Positions 8,799 to 17,560 of a stretch of DNA of 64,000 nt are shown in pieces. Each line of letters starts with the position of its first letter. The stretch's first letter is position 1. This DNA comes from an uncultured Spirochaetaceae bacterium. GTDB taxonomy: Bacteria > Spirochaetota > Spirochaetia > Sphaerochaetales > Sphaerochaetaceae. The stretch is from contig CALXLV010000043.1 in NCBI GenBank assembly GCA_944389295.1, positions 60,209 through 124,208 of the forward strand. The letters are read 5' to 3'. The notes below the pieces were generated by a model. That model ran no database searches, had not been told where the DNA came from, and worked only from the letters and a program-made list of their open reading frames with translations. Position numbers and translations under genes: made by a program.

Positions 8799-9240
8799 TC
8801 TGCACAGGCTGGTTCCGGGCCGCAGGCTTATGATAGGCGGCATTGAGATCCCCAGCAGCAGAGGGGAAGATGCCCACTCCGACGGGGATGTGCTTCTGCA
8901 CGCGATAACCGACGCCGTTCTCGGCGCTTCAGCCGATGGTGACATAGGAGCGATGTTCCCCGATACTCTTCCGGAAACTGAGGGGATGTCCAGCCTGACA
9001 ATGCTCTCCCTCGCCATAGAGCGCACAGGAAGCAGGATAGTGAACATAGACAGCACTGTCACTCTGGAAAAACCTAAGCTGAGGCCGTACATTCCCGAGA
9101 TACGCCGCAGCATTGCAGAATGTGCGGGAATTCCAATTTCAGCCGTCTCTGTCAAGGCAAAGACCGCCGAGGGGCTCGGGGAGATAGGCAGAGGCGAAGC
9201 CGTAAGCGCAGAGGCTGTGGTCCTCATAGAAGAGCAATAG
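8776..9240 (+). CDS. ispF: 2-C-methyl-D-erythritol 2,4-cyclodiphosphate synthase
   Basis: IspF cyclises CDP-ME 2-phosphate with loss of CMP. The 154-residue length is normal. Motifs are GSDLHRLVPGRRLMIGGIEI with the zinc-binding Asp/His pair, HSDGDVLLHAITDAVLGA, GDIGAMFPDT, and KAKTAEGLGEIGRGE near the C-terminus. The start lies inside the ispD coding region, implying translational coupling within carD-ispD-ispF. IspE is not in this window. Confidence 0.97.
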   Translation: MRAGIGSDLHRLVPGRRLMIGGIEIPSSRGEDAHSDGDVLLHAITDAVLGASADGDIGAMFPDTLPETEGMSSLTMLSLAIERTGSRIVNIDSTVTLEKPKLRPYIPEIRRSIAECAGIPISAVSVKAKTAEGLGEIGRGEAVSAEAVVLIEEQ

Positions 9241-9261
9241 AGGACTCTTCCGAGTCCTCTA
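9238..9261. terminator. Perfect hairpin between convergent ispF and ATPase genes
   Basis: A 10-bp perfect stem (TAGAGGACTC / GAGTCCTCTA, loop TTCC) begins at the ispF stop codon. Neither strand has a strong T-run, so it is at most a weak bidirectional terminator or an mRNA 3'-end stabiliser. Confidence 0.55.
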
Positions 9262-9281
9262 CCGCAAAATTGCAGAAAACC

Positions 9282-9989
9282 TTATTTGGAGATCAGCATA
9301 GTCTTTGGATCGAGGTTGACCTTCATCGGCTTCGGCACATTGGCGTGGTGAGCTCTGACGACAGTCATGATTACCTTGTCTATCTTATCGTCATAGCGGA
9401 GAGCCACAAGCACATCAATGAGATCGTAGTACTTAACGAGAGTGTTGGGAACGCCATATTCGTCATATACGACATCGGGGCGGACCGGAGATACGGAGAA
9501 CCACACCTCAATGTTCATCTTCTTGGCGAATTCCTTGATCTTCGCTATGTCCTCCTCATCGGCCATCGTCAGCTTGTAGCCGTCAAAGAGGATGCAGTCA
9601 GCCTTGAAAGATCCCTGATTGATAAGCGATTCAAGCGATGAGAGAACCTTCTCCACCGGCACCTGCTCCTGAGAGAAGTTCATCACCACGCGGTTTGCAA
9701 GGATAGAGTTATATACCATAGCCGCATCATCGAGCGACTGCAGCTCGGAAATCTCCCTGAACACCTCCTTATACCAGTTTATGACGTGCTCCACATTGCC
9801 TGAGAAGGAAACATGTATCACGCTCTCGCCCTTGAATAGCTTGTCGGTAGCAAGATGGACAAGACACGCTGTCTTTCCGATTCCATGTCTTGAAACGATA
9901 ACACCGAGGTTTCCGCGTCCAAGTCCGCCGTTTATGGCATCCTCGAAGACGCGGAGCGGGCTTACGCTGTTGAGTTCCTTGATATCCAT
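9282..9989 (-). CDS. RecA/KaiC-fold P-loop ATPase of unknown role
   Basis: A 235-residue protein with a Walker A motif SRHGIGKTAC (about residues 33-42), a Walker B strand ADCILFDGYKL (about 135-145), and a RecA/KaiC-like layout in which the P-loop follows a short N-terminal segment. There is no signal peptide, membrane segment or C-terminal DNA-binding motif. ATG at 9989 has an ideal Shine-Dalgarno (GGAGG, 8 bases); a GTG three codons upstream is less likely. It is a single-gene unit with its own extended -10 promoter and a palindrome at the transcription start. I do not recognise the family name. A KaiC/RadA/DnaB-like regulatory or DNA-associated ATPase is possible. Confidence 0.7.
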   Translation of the reverse strand: MDIKELNSVSPLRVFEDAINGGLGRGNLGVIVSRHGIGKTACLVHLATDKLFKGESVIHVSFSGNVEHVINWYKEVFREISELQSLDDAAMVYNSILANRVVMNFSQEQVPVEKVLSSLESLINQGSFKADCILFDGYKLTMADEEDIAKIKEFAKKMNIEVWFSVSPVRPDVVYDEYGVPNTLVKYYDLIDVLVALRYDDKIDKVIMTVVRAHHANVPKPMKVNLDPKTMLISK

Positions 9990-10003
9990 AATCTGCACCT
10001 CCG

Positions 10004-10022
10004 TTCTGTTAACAGAATTATA
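10004..10022 (-). promoter_or_regulatory. Extended -10 promoter with palindromic operator for the ATPase gene
   Basis: TGATATAAT forms an extended -10, with TATAAT at 10017-10022. The perfect 14-bp palindrome TTCTGTTAACAGAA (10004-10017) directly abuts it and covers the expected transcription start, which is where a repressor would bind. Confidence 0.6.
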
Positions 10023-10107
10023 TCATGCGGATTGCGGAAGCACACGAATATTTTGAATGATTCTGAACATCCTGACATCTCTTTGCACATAAGCAAGTAA
10101 GAAATGA

Positions 10108-10139
10108 GAAAAAGAAAAATCCCCGGGAAATTCCCGGGG
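10108..10139 (-). terminator. Rho-independent terminator of the EF-G gene
   Basis: A CCCCGGGAA/TTCCCGGGG stem is followed on the minus strand by a T-rich tail (TTTTTCTTTTTC). It lies about 20 bases after the EF-G stop. Confidence 0.9.
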
Positions 10140-10159
10140 ACGCTCCGGAGAGGAGAAGA

Positions 10160-12271
10160 TCACTTGGATGCTTCCTTCTTCTTCTCCTGATATGCCTTCT
10201 TGAGCTCGTCGGAAACCGACTGCGGAACACGTCCGTACTTCTCGACTTCCATTGTGAACTCCGCCTTGCCCTGCGTGAGAGAGCGGAGAACAGTTGAATA
10301 GCCGAACATCTCGGAGAGCGGAACCTCGGCGATGACCTGGCACTGGTTGTTGTCCTCGGTGGAGGATACGATCATGCCTCTTCTCTGGTTGATCGAGCCG
10401 AAGATATTGCCCTGGAACTCAGACGGTCCGTTGACCTCAACCTTCATGATAGGCTCGAGGATGACCGGCTTCGCCTTCTCAAACGCCTCCCTGAATGCTC
10501 CGATTGCGGCAGTCTGGAACGCCATATCGGAGGAGTCGACGGGGTGCCACTGTCCATCGTTCACAACAACGCGCACGCCGATGACGGGGAATCCTACCTG
10601 AGTGCCCTTCTTCATGGCAGACTGGAAGCCCTTGTCGCATGACGGGATATACTCTGTGGGAATAGCGCCGCCCTTGACCTCGTTGACGAACTCATAGTCC
10701 TTTGCCGGCTCATCGGGATCGGTCTGCACGATCGGCTCGATATAGCCTGCAACACGGGCATACTGGCCTGAACCGCCGGTCTGCTTCTTGTGGGTGTAGT
10801 TGAACTCCGCCCTCTGGCTGATAGCCTCTCTGTAAGCTACCTCCGGCTTGCCGACCTCGACCTCAGCATGGTACTCCCTCTTCATTCTCTCGATATAGAC
10901 ATCGAGGTGAAGCTCGCCCATTCCCCTGATGATCGTCTGGTTGGACTCAGGATCGACATATGTCTGGAATGTCGGGTCCTCCTTCGTGAAGCGGTTGAGA
11001 GCCTTCGCCATGTTGTCCGCAGCCTTCTTGTCAACCGGCTTGATAGCCAGAGAGATAACCGGGTTGGGGACGAACATGCTCGTCATCGAGTAGTTGAGCG
11101 AAGGATCGCAGAACGTATCGCCAGATGCGCAGTCGATGCCGAAGAGCGCCGCGATCTCGCCGCATCCAGCCTCAGAGATATCCTCCATCGTGGAGGCGTG
11201 CATCTTTACAAGCCTACCGACGTTGAACTTCTTCTTTGTCCTCGTGTTGAGGAGAGTGTCGCCCTTCTTGATCTTGCCCTGATAGATTCTGATGTATGTA
11301 AGCTGTCCGAACTGTCCGTCCTCAAGCTTGAACGCGAGAATGACAGGCTTCTTGTCTTCGGAGGACTCGAGCACGACTTCCTTCTCGTCGTTATCGAGAT
11401 CGAGAGCCTTGTTCTCTACCTCTGTAGGATTCGGCAGGTAATCGATGACGCCGTCAAGAAGCGGCTGGATACCCTTGTTCTTGTAAGCAGAACCCATGAA
11501 CACCGGGCAGAGCTGGAGACCGATGGTTCCCTTTCTGACTGCAGCCTTGATGAGCTCCGGAGTTACTGAATCCTCGAGGATAGCCTCCATCAGCTCGTCG
11601 GAGAACATGGATGCGGCATCGAGAAGCTCCTCCCTCTTCGCCTTGGCCTCAGCCATGAGCTCCTCAGGGATCTCCTCTACTCTCTCCTGCAGTCCGTCAG
11701 CGCCGGCATCAAAGTAGTATGCCTTCATCTCGACGAGATCGACGACGCCCTGAAGTCTGTCCTCAAGTCCGATGGGGATCTGCATGAGAACGGCGTTGAG
11801 GCCGAGCTTCTCAATAAGCTGGTCCTTGACCTTATAGGGATTGGCTCCTGTTCTGTCGCACTTGTTAACGAACGCGATGCGGGGAACATGGTATCTCTTC
11901 ATCTGGCGGTCGACCGTGATGGACTGTGACTGAACGCCGCCGACTGAGCAGAGAACGAGGATGGCTCCGTCAAGAACGCGGAGCGAGCGCTCTACCTCGA
12001 TTGTGAAGTCAACGTGTCCCGGAGTATCGATGATGTTCACCTCGTGGCCCTTCCACTCTACGTTGGTAGCGGCGGATGCGATGGTGATTCCTCTCTCCCT
12101 CTCCAGCTCCATGGAATCCATGGTTGCTCCGACTCCGTCCTTTCCGCGGACCTCGTGAATCGCGTGGATCTTGTTGCAGAAATAGAGAATACGCTCTGAA
12201 AGAGTAGTCTTACCTGAGTCGATGTGAGCACTGATTCCGATGTTTCTCATGCCCAGTAAGTCATGTGCCAT
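10160..12271 (-). CDS. fusA: Elongation factor G (spdEFG1-like)
   Basis: A translocation GTPase of about 703 residues. G1 is AHIDSGKTT, switch I ends in [13 protein letters not shown]3 is DTPGH and G4 is NKCDR. Domains II-V follow, with a [19 protein letters not shown] region in domain IV and the RRGMI segment near the end. The [17 protein letters not shown] form of G1 (Ser rather than Ala before GKTT) is typical of mitochondrial EF-G1 and the spdEFG1 group found in spirochaetes and planctomycetes. This is an inference from motif form. ATG at 12271 has GAGAGG nine bases upstream; ATG at 12277 is an alternative. It has its own promoter and terminator. Confidence 0.93.
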   Translation of the reverse strand: MAHDLLGMRNIGISAHIDSGKTTLSERILYFCNKIHAIHEVRGKDGVGATMDSMELERERGITIASAATNVEWKGHEVNIIDTPGHVDFTIEVERSLRVLDGAILVLCSVGGVQSQSITVDRQMKRYHVPRIAFVNKCDRTGANPYKVKDQLIEKLGLNAVLMQIPIGLEDRLQGVVDLVEMKAYYFDAGADGLQERVEEIPEELMAEAKAKREELLDAASMFSDELMEAILEDSVTPELIKAAVRKGTIGLQLCPVFMGSAYKNKGIQPLLDGVIDYLPNPTEVENKALDLDNDEKEVVLESSEDKKPVILAFKLEDGQFGQLTYIRIYQGKIKKGDTLLNTRTKKKFNVGRLVKMHASTMEDISEAGCGEIAALFGIDCASGDTFCDPSLNYSMTSMFVPNPVISLAIKPVDKKAADNMAKALNRFTKEDPTFQTYVDPESNQTIIRGMGELHLDVYIERMKREYHAEVEVGKPEVAYREAISQRAEFNYTHKKQTGGSGQYARVAGYIEPIVQTDPDEPAKDYEFVNEVKGGAIPTEYIPSCDKGFQSAMKKGTQVGFPVIGVRVVVNDGQWHPVDSSDMAFQTAAIGAFREAFEKAKPVILEPIMKVEVNGPSEFQGNIFGSINQRRGMIVSSTEDNNQCQVIAEVPLSEMFGYSTVLRSLTQGKAEFTMEVEKYGRVPQSVSDELKKAYQEKKKEASK

Positions 12272-12331
12272 ATACATTAACCTCTCAAAAAATATTTCAG
12301 CTAAGCGGCGACCACAGGCCACCAGATTGGC

Positions 12332-12360
12332 ATAATATTGATTTTCATGGCTTTGTGCAA
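12332..12360 (-). promoter_or_regulatory. EF-G promoter
   Basis: TTGCAC and TATTAT are separated by 17 bases, giving a 5' leader of about 50 bases with a Shine-Dalgarno site. This contrasts with the leaderless genes nearby. Confidence 0.7.
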
Positions 12361-12453
12361 TATCCAGATGGTAAAATATCCGTTAAGCATTCCTTTATGA
12401 TGCAAGGAAAAGGAGAAAGGCCGCCATGAGAGGCCCGGCAGGTGCGGAAAAGA

Positions 12454-12482
12454 GGGACAAACGGCGCGGATGATGCTAACAT
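12454..12482 (+). promoter_or_regulatory. HIT gene promoter (leaderless type)
   Basis: GGGACA, 17 bases, then TAACAT; the ATG follows 6 bases after the -10. No ribosome-binding site is visible. Confidence 0.5.
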
Positions 12483-12488
12483 CAGGCT

Positions 12489-12890
12489 ATGGCTACCGTA
12501 TTTGAAATGATAATAAACGGGGAAATCCCCTCTGTGCGTCTCTACGAGGATGATGAGTGCATCGTCATACTCGATATCAACCCGGTTCAGAAAGGACATG
12601 CTCTCGTCATATCGAGAAAGTGCTATCCCACATTCACGGATGTACCGATGGAAACTCTCTCTCATATGATGGAAATTGCAAGAAAGGTGGATGCAAAGCA
12701 GAGGGAGGTCCTCCACGCAGAGGGCACGAACATAATGATAAACAACAGTCCCGCCTCCGGACAGGAGGTTCCGCATCTCCACATCCATGTGATCCCGCGC
12801 TTTGCAGGAGACGGAAAGACGCCTGTGCTGAGCAAAGGCAGATATGAGGACGGAGAGGCCGAGAAATACGGAGAGAAGCTGCATCTATGA
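12489..12890 (+). CDS. HIT-family nucleotide hydrolase/transferase
   Basis: A 133-residue histidine-triad protein of the HINT/Hit type. The signature VPHLHIHVIPR (HxHxH) lies near residue 100, preceded by NNSPASGQEV, and FEMIINGEIPSVRLYEDD opens the domain. Such proteins hydrolyse AMP-lysine, AMP-NH2 or related phosphoramidates, but the true substrate is not predictable. It heads a cluster with a lipoprotein (ATGA overlap) and then thioredoxin. The start codon lies 6 bases after a -10-like box. Confidence 0.93.
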   Translation: MATVFEMIINGEIPSVRLYEDDECIVILDINPVQKGHALVISRKCYPTFTDVPMETLSHMMEIARKVDAKQREVLHAEGTNIMINNSPASGQEVPHLHIHVIPRFAGDGKTPVLSKGRYEDGEAEKYGEKLHL

Positions 12891-13936
12891 CACGCTTTCC
12901 CCGTCTGCTCTCACTGGCTGTGTCAGCGGTTCTGGCACTCTCCTCCTGCGCGACCTACACGGTTCAGGACGGCTATGATGCGATTGTCCTTCCCCCGCCC
13001 CCGTCCGGCAGGCCCGAGACGAGATACAGGATAATTCTGGAGGAGAACGAGAAGAAATCCGCAGAGGCGATAGAGAACGCGAAAAAGGAAGCTGAACACA
13101 GGGCTCTTTTGAGGCGTGATGCCGAGGTCAACGAGTATCCCGATGATCTTTCCCTCATCGATTTCCCGCATGTCTACACGCCGCTGAGGAGCAATGCGAC
13201 AAAGAGCGATGGAATAGTCACCGCTCAGATTCTCTTCCTGCCGCTCGGATACGATGAGATAAGCCAGGAGGAGACGGAGAGGATACTCGCCTCCGTTTCA
13301 GACATATCACCGGACTTCGCTGTCCTCACCGGATCGCTGGAGAACCAGGTGACAGGGGCAAGAACAGCCGGCTGGGATGCGGTCACTCTCGAGGGCGGAA
13401 CAATCCTCCACAGACCGCTGCTGAAAGAGGCGGAAGCCTCGTCTGCGGTATTCTTCATCACCCCGACAAGGGATATCGCGATAGCTCCCATTGGCTTTGA
13501 CTCCTCAATTCCTTCCGCTGCGGAGGATGTCCCTGCGTGGCTTGAGGCCATAGAAAGTACGGGAAGCGAGAACGCAGAGATGGTAATGGCGGAAGCCGGA
13601 GCCATGAAGGATGATGAGAAACTCCTCGTCATCTCTTCTTCTGAGCCGGCGACAGCCGACTGGGAGGGAATAACACCATTCAGATACAGAAGCGAAAAGC
13701 ACTTTGCCATCTCGAATGCGCTCTCGGATGCCTCGTGGCTGGATGTCTACAGAAGCACGCATTTCACGGCGGAGACAGACGGCGGCATAACGCGGAAAAA
13801 CGGCGAGATATATGAGAGGATGGACTTCATCTATTCATATGACATGATTCCCCTCGATGCCATCAGCTTCCCGGTTGCCGGGCTTACCGACAGGACGGGA
13901 ACATTCGCAGTACTTGCCACTGTGCTGATTCCATGA
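12887..13936 (+). CDS. Lipoprotein with a divergent endonuclease/exonuclease/phosphatase-like fold
   Basis: A 349-residue protein with a type II signal peptide and lipobox LALSSC (Cys at about residue 21), so it is probably a membrane-anchored lipoprotein. After a charged helical linker (about 45-75), the segment QILFLPLGYDEISQEETERILASV..SPDFAVLTGS and the C-terminal ERMDFIYSYDMIPLDAISFPV resemble the first and last strands of EEP-family hydrolases. The usual catalytic His/Asp pairs are not clearly retained, so it may be non-catalytic. It overlaps the HIT gene by four bases. The role is unknown; the fold assignment is tentative. Confidence 0.6.
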   Translation: MTRFPRLLSLAVSAVLALSSCATYTVQDGYDAIVLPPPPSGRPETRYRIILEENEKKSAEAIENAKKEAEHRALLRRDAEVNEYPDDLSLIDFPHVYTPLRSNATKSDGIVTAQILFLPLGYDEISQEETERILASVSDISPDFAVLTGSLENQVTGARTAGWDAVTLEGGTILHRPLLKEAEASSAVFFITPTRDIAIAPIGFDSSIPSAAEDVPAWLEAIESTGSENAEMVMAEAGAMKDDEKLLVISSSEPATADWEGITPFRYRSEKHFAISNALSDASWLDVYRSTHFTAETDGGITRKNGEIYERMDFIYSYDMIPLDAISFPVAGLTDRTGTFAVLATVLIP

Positions 13937-13963
13937 TTATCTTCCGGAAAACAGGAGTATTAT

Positions 13964-14272
13964 ATGGCAGTTGAGATAACAAAAGCTAATTTTGAAGCGG
14001 AAGTGCTGAAATCGGACAAGCCGGTCCTTCTCGATTTCTGGGCCTCATGGTGCGGACCGTGCAAGATGCAGTCAAGGATACTGGAATCCTCGGCGGAAGC
14101 TCTCTCTGCAGCTAAGATCTGCAAGTGCAACGTCGATGACAACCCCGATCTCGCAGGAGAGTACGGCGTGCAGGCCATCCCCACCCTGCTTGTGTTCAGG
14201 AACGGAGAGATCGTCGACCGTGCCACTGGCGTAAGGGATGAAGCAGCGCTCAAGAGGATGCTCGGAATCTAA
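13964..14272 (+). CDS. trxA: Thioredoxin
   Basis: A 102-residue thioredoxin with the redox motif WASWCGPCKM (Cys at about residues 30 and 33) and the cis-proline segment QAIPTLLVF near 73. It is cytoplasmic and reduces protein disulfides. A good Shine-Dalgarno site (AGGAG) precedes the ATG. It follows the lipoprotein gene by 27 bases, and a strong terminator comes immediately after. No thioredoxin reductase gene is in the window. Confidence 0.96.
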   Translation: MAVEITKANFEAEVLKSDKPVLLDFWASWCGPCKMQSRILESSAEALSAAKICKCNVDDNPDLAGEYGVQAIPTLLVFRNGEIVDRATGVRDEAALKRMLGI

Positions 14273-14290
14273 AAAGAAGAGCAAACATGA

Positions 14291-14323
14291 AAAACGCCCA
14301 CAGTTCAGCGCTGCGGGCGTTTT
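14291..14323. terminator. Bidirectional rho-independent terminator
   Basis: AAAACGCCC and GGGCGTTTT arms surround a second small palindrome (CAGCGCTG). T-runs on both strands serve convergent trxA and the GH32 operon. Confidence 0.9.
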
Positions 14324-14343
14324 CATTAAGTCATCCTTCTCTA

Positions 14344-15738
14344 TTACCGGTTAAGTTCATGCGAAACAGCACAGTCCGATACCGAAATAGAACCATCAAA
14401 AGCCGATATTGATAATCCTGTCCCGAACTTTCCGTAAAATCTGCTGTTAAGCGCAACATCATCCACATAAAGCGTCGCAATAGTATCATCCACAATAAGT
14501 GTCAGATGATATTTCCTGCCGCTCTCAAACCGGAAGGGCCTTTCAAGTCCTATATTCATGCACTGGAACCATGGCTGATTAGGCGTCTCCTCAAAAACTA
14601 TTCTGTTCTCCTGAAAAAGAAGCCTGAATGTATAGGATTCTCCCGTCTCCTCATTCTCATAGAAGTTTATGCCTGCGGATCGTGTACCCTCTGTGTACTC
14701 AATATCAGCATTAAAACGGAAAAGATCTGATGTATCACCATATAGAGACCTGGTTCTGCGTCCGCTTTCGGCACTGACAGAAACATTTCCCAGATTCTCA
14801 TTATTTATGAATGCATCGAGAATTCCCTGAACTGGCAGACAGCCAAGTGTTCCATCTTCTCTCTGGACTATCCTGTGAGGCATGAATGTACCGCCCCATT
14901 CAAAGTTCTGCTTGTCATCACAGTTCTTCTTGGTCGGAACCCATCCAAAAATGACACGCTCCCCGTTAAGGAGAAATGTCCGGCCTGCATAGTAGGCTCT
15001 TCCGTCAAACGCATCATCATAAGGAGCCATCCACGGGCCATCAATGGAACGGCTCATACGGTACACCATTTTGCTCTTGTCACTGTATTCAGTAACAATA
15101 TGGTACCACCAGTCTCCGATCCTGAATAAATCTGGCATCTCGTGCATTGTGTAGAGTTCAGGGGCCCAGAACTGACCGCCGAACTCCCACTCTTTCAGGT
15201 CCTTTGAGAAAAACTGGACAGTACAGCCGTTTATTCTTTTCTTTCCATTGATCTTTCTCGCTCCGAGAATAAGCCTGTAGCGCTGTCTGTCCTCCTCATA
15301 AATCACAAACGGATCACGCCAGTCATCTTTGTCATATCCAGGCTGAGGAGTGAATGTCAGGGCCTCTTCTGATTTTTCCCAATTAATCAGGTCTTTGCTG
15401 GTAGCATGCATGAGGACCTGAGACGCTTTTCCAAGTTTGGGGAACTCCCTGTTATATCCCGTGTAGAAAGCATGATAGAGATGGTTCTTGTCTTCAAAGA
15501 CACTTCCCGCATATATAAACTGATCCTGATCTTCGTCACTGCCTCTTGGAATGGCCGTTCCTTTGTCCTCATAGTGGACAAAGTCCTTGGTTGTGGCGAG
15601 GCACCATCCAAAAGGTTCTCCGAATGGACCTGGATTTCTGTTGTCCCTCTGATGGAAAAGATAGAACTCATCGCCTTTTCCGAAAGGCATGCAGTCTCCG
15701 AACCAAAATCCCTCTGGCTGATAATAAAGTTTATGCAT
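14344..15738 (-). CDS. GH32 beta-fructosidase
   Basis: A 464-residue GH32 enzyme that cleaves terminal beta-fructosyl bonds (sucrose, fructooligosaccharides or levan/inulin fragments). The nucleophile region is GFWFGDCMPF (variant of WMNDPNG, Asp near residue 15), the RDP motif is DDWRDPFV, and the acid/base Glu lies in MHEMPDLFRIGD (variant of ECP). A C-terminal beta-sandwich covers about residues 330-464. With no signal peptide it is cytoplasmic and so acts on imported sugars. It is the last gene of an operon with an ABC transporter. The Shine-Dalgarno is strong (AAGGAGG). This locus is visibly more A+T-rich than its surroundings. Confidence 0.93.
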   Translation of the reverse strand: MHKLYYQPEGFWFGDCMPFGKGDEFYLFHQRDNRNPGPFGEPFGWCLATTKDFVHYEDKGTAIPRGSDEDQDQFIYAGSVFEDKNHLYHAFYTGYNREFPKLGKASQVLMHATSKDLINWEKSEEALTFTPQPGYDKDDWRDPFVIYEEDRQRYRLILGARKINGKKRINGCTVQFFSKDLKEWEFGGQFWAPELYTMHEMPDLFRIGDWWYHIVTEYSDKSKMVYRMSRSIDGPWMAPYDDAFDGRAYYAGRTFLLNGERVIFGWVPTKKNCDDKQNFEWGGTFMPHRIVQREDGTLGCLPVQGILDAFINNENLGNVSVSAESGRRTRSLYGDTSDLFRFNADIEYTEGTRSAGINFYENEETGESYTFRLLFQENRIVFEETPNQPWFQCMNIGLERPFRFESGRKYHLTLIVDDTIATLYVDDVALNSRFYGKFGTGLSISAFDGSISVSDCAVSHELNR

Positions 15739-15759
15739 ATAGACCTCCTTTTATGCTTT

Positions 15760-16602
15760 TCAGCCTTTTACCGATCCTGCTGCGATTCCCGATACCATAT
15801 GCTTATTAGTAAAGAAATAGAGTATCAGGGTTGGAAGTATAGTCAGAATTATCATGGCGAATGTCGCGCCCCAGTCTGTAAGTCCCATCGTTCCCACGAA
15901 ATCATTAAGCCCGAGGGTAACAGTCTTCATTCCAACGGATTTCGTCATCGTATAAGTCGTAATGAATTCATTCCAGCAGAATACTCCCTGCATCGTCGCT
16001 ACCGTGAGAAATGTGTTCTGCGACATGGGAACGACTATTTTCCGGAATACCTGCATCGGCGTACAGCCATCTATTATCCCCGATTCAATCACATCATTCG
16101 GCAAAAACTTGTAGAATGAATAAAACAGCTGTATTGAGAATGCAAGCCCGAATGCCACCTGAGGAATTATGACAGCCGGATAAGTATCAAGAAGACCTAT
16201 CTTTGAGAATATGTAGAAAAGAGGAATAAGCGATACCTGTATAGGAAGCATAAGTCCCAGATTGAAATATCCGCGGAGGAACCTGTTGCCCTTAAATTCA
16301 AGTTTACTCAGTCCGAATCCAGCCAGAGAGGACAGGAGCAGTATGAATATCACAGTAAATAACGTGATTATTATGCTGTTTCTGAAATATGTGAGAATCC
16401 TCCCCTGCTCTATTATCTTCTGATAATTCGCAAACGTTATCTCGGAAGGCAGCTCGTAAGGTTTCTGCTGCTGAAAATCCGCGGTGGTCTTAACACTGGA
16501 CATGAAGACATAAAATACAGGATACACACACAGAATCAGAAGAAGGAAAGCCAGAATTATCCTTATAGCAGGGAATCCTCTGTTAAGTTTTCTTATTTTC
16601 AT
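15760..16602 (-). CDS. Carbohydrate ABC transporter permease (MalG type)
   Basis: A 280-residue CUT1 inner-membrane permease with six predicted hydrophobic segments and the cytoplasmic EAA loop (ESGIIDGCTPMQVFRKIVVPM, about residue 190) that contacts the ATPase. ATG at 16602 is chosen because AAGGAGG lies 7 bases upstream and it starts one base after the previous stop; upstream in-frame starts lie inside the preceding gene. It pairs with the adjacent MalF-type permease and the binding protein. The locus encodes no ATPase, so a shared MsmK/UgpC-type ATPase elsewhere must serve it. Confidence 0.93.
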   Translation of the reverse strand: MKIRKLNRGFPAIRIILAFLLLILCVYPVFYVFMSSVKTTADFQQQKPYELPSEITFANYQKIIEQGRILTYFRNSIIITLFTVIFILLLSSLAGFGLSKLEFKGNRFLRGYFNLGLMLPIQVSLIPLFYIFSKIGLLDTYPAVIIPQVAFGLAFSIQLFYSFYKFLPNDVIESGIIDGCTPMQVFRKIVVPMSQNTFLTVATMQGVFCWNEFITTYTMTKSVGMKTVTLGLNDFVGTMGLTDWGATFAMIILTILPTLILYFFTNKHMVSGIAAGSVKG

Positions 16603-16603
16603 G

Positions 16604-17491
16604 TCAGTCCTCCTTGTCATCACGGATGACGATTTTCTGCAGAACAACACCGAGAAGAACACAGAGAATCACTATGGTGATGGCGACTGCGCTTCCATAT
16701 CCGTATCTGAGGCTGTTGAAAGCCTGTTTGTACATATATGGAGTAAGCAGCTGAGAAGTATTGGCAGGCCCGCCCTTGGTAAGAAGATACGATACATCGA
16801 AAGATCTCATGGAACCATTGAGCACTATTATGAGATTTGAGATTATGACCGGCTTTATATACGGCAGCTTTATCCTTAAAATCTGCGTAAGAACCGAAGC
16901 TCCATCAATTCTTGCAGCTTCCTCAAGCTCCTGAGGAATCGAGATAAGAGCTGCATAGAATATAACCATATATAATCCGAAGTATTTATACCCTTCTGCA
17001 AATGCCGCAACCTCAAGCGACATATTAGGATTGGACAGCCATTCAAGGTAATACCAGTCTTCATTGATAAGACCAAGCAGTGAATTGATCATTCCCGGAG
17101 GTGTCACCGAGAAAAATTTTGTGAATATCTGGCAGATAGCAACTGTAGATATGACGACAGGTATATAATACAGCGTCTGCAGAATCGCTCTTCCTCTGCG
17201 TATGCGTGTCAGGAAAATCGCCACAAGAAGACCGCCAAGCACCTGCCATATAAGCTCATACACAGTATATAGGAAAGTATTTCCTACGATTTCCCAGTAG
17301 TTGCTGTCCTCGAAGAAAAGCTGCCGGTAATTCTCCAGTCCTGCGAACGATCCGTCAGTCATACCGTTCCAGTTAAGAAAACTCACACAGAAGACCCAGA
17401 TGATCGAAACAATGACAATGAGTGTGAATGTTATGAATGCAGGCAGAATGAACATCATTATGACCGATGGTTTATTCAATGTCCTAGTCAT
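16604..17491 (-). CDS. Carbohydrate ABC transporter permease (MalF type)
   Basis: A 295-residue CUT1 permease with an N-terminal membrane segment (VIMMFILPAFITFTLIVIV), five further hydrophobic segments and an EAA loop (EEAARIDGASVLTQILRIKLPYI). The start at 17491 has AAAGGAGG just upstream; an earlier in-frame ATG is less well placed. It is followed directly by the MalG-type gene. Between it and the binding-protein gene is a strong hairpin without a T-run, a usual arrangement for keeping binding protein in excess over permease. Confidence 0.93.
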   Translation of the reverse strand: MTRTLNKPSVIMMFILPAFITFTLIVIVSIIWVFCVSFLNWNGMTDGSFAGLENYRQLFFEDSNYWEIVGNTFLYTVYELIWQVLGGLLVAIFLTRIRRGRAILQTLYYIPVVISTVAICQIFTKFFSVTPPGMINSLLGLINEDWYYLEWLSNPNMSLEVAAFAEGYKYFGLYMVIFYAALISIPQELEEAARIDGASVLTQILRIKLPYIKPVIISNLIIVLNGSMRSFDVSYLLTKGGPANTSQLLTPYMYKQAFNSLRYGYGSAVAITIVILCVLLGVVLQKIVIRDDKED

Positions 17492-17510
17492 TGTGCCTCC
17501 TTTTTGCATG

Positions 17511-17536
17511 CTGCCGCAGCGGAACCGCTGCGGCAG
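17511..17536 (-). repeat. Intercistronic hairpin between binding-protein and permease genes
   Basis: Perfect 10-bp arms CTGCCGCAGC / GCTGCGGCAG with a 6-base loop and no T-run. It is probably a 3'-end stabiliser or processing barrier in the mRNA, not a terminator. Confidence 0.75.
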
Positions 17537-17560
17537 TCCTCTTCAATTATTAAAACGGGT

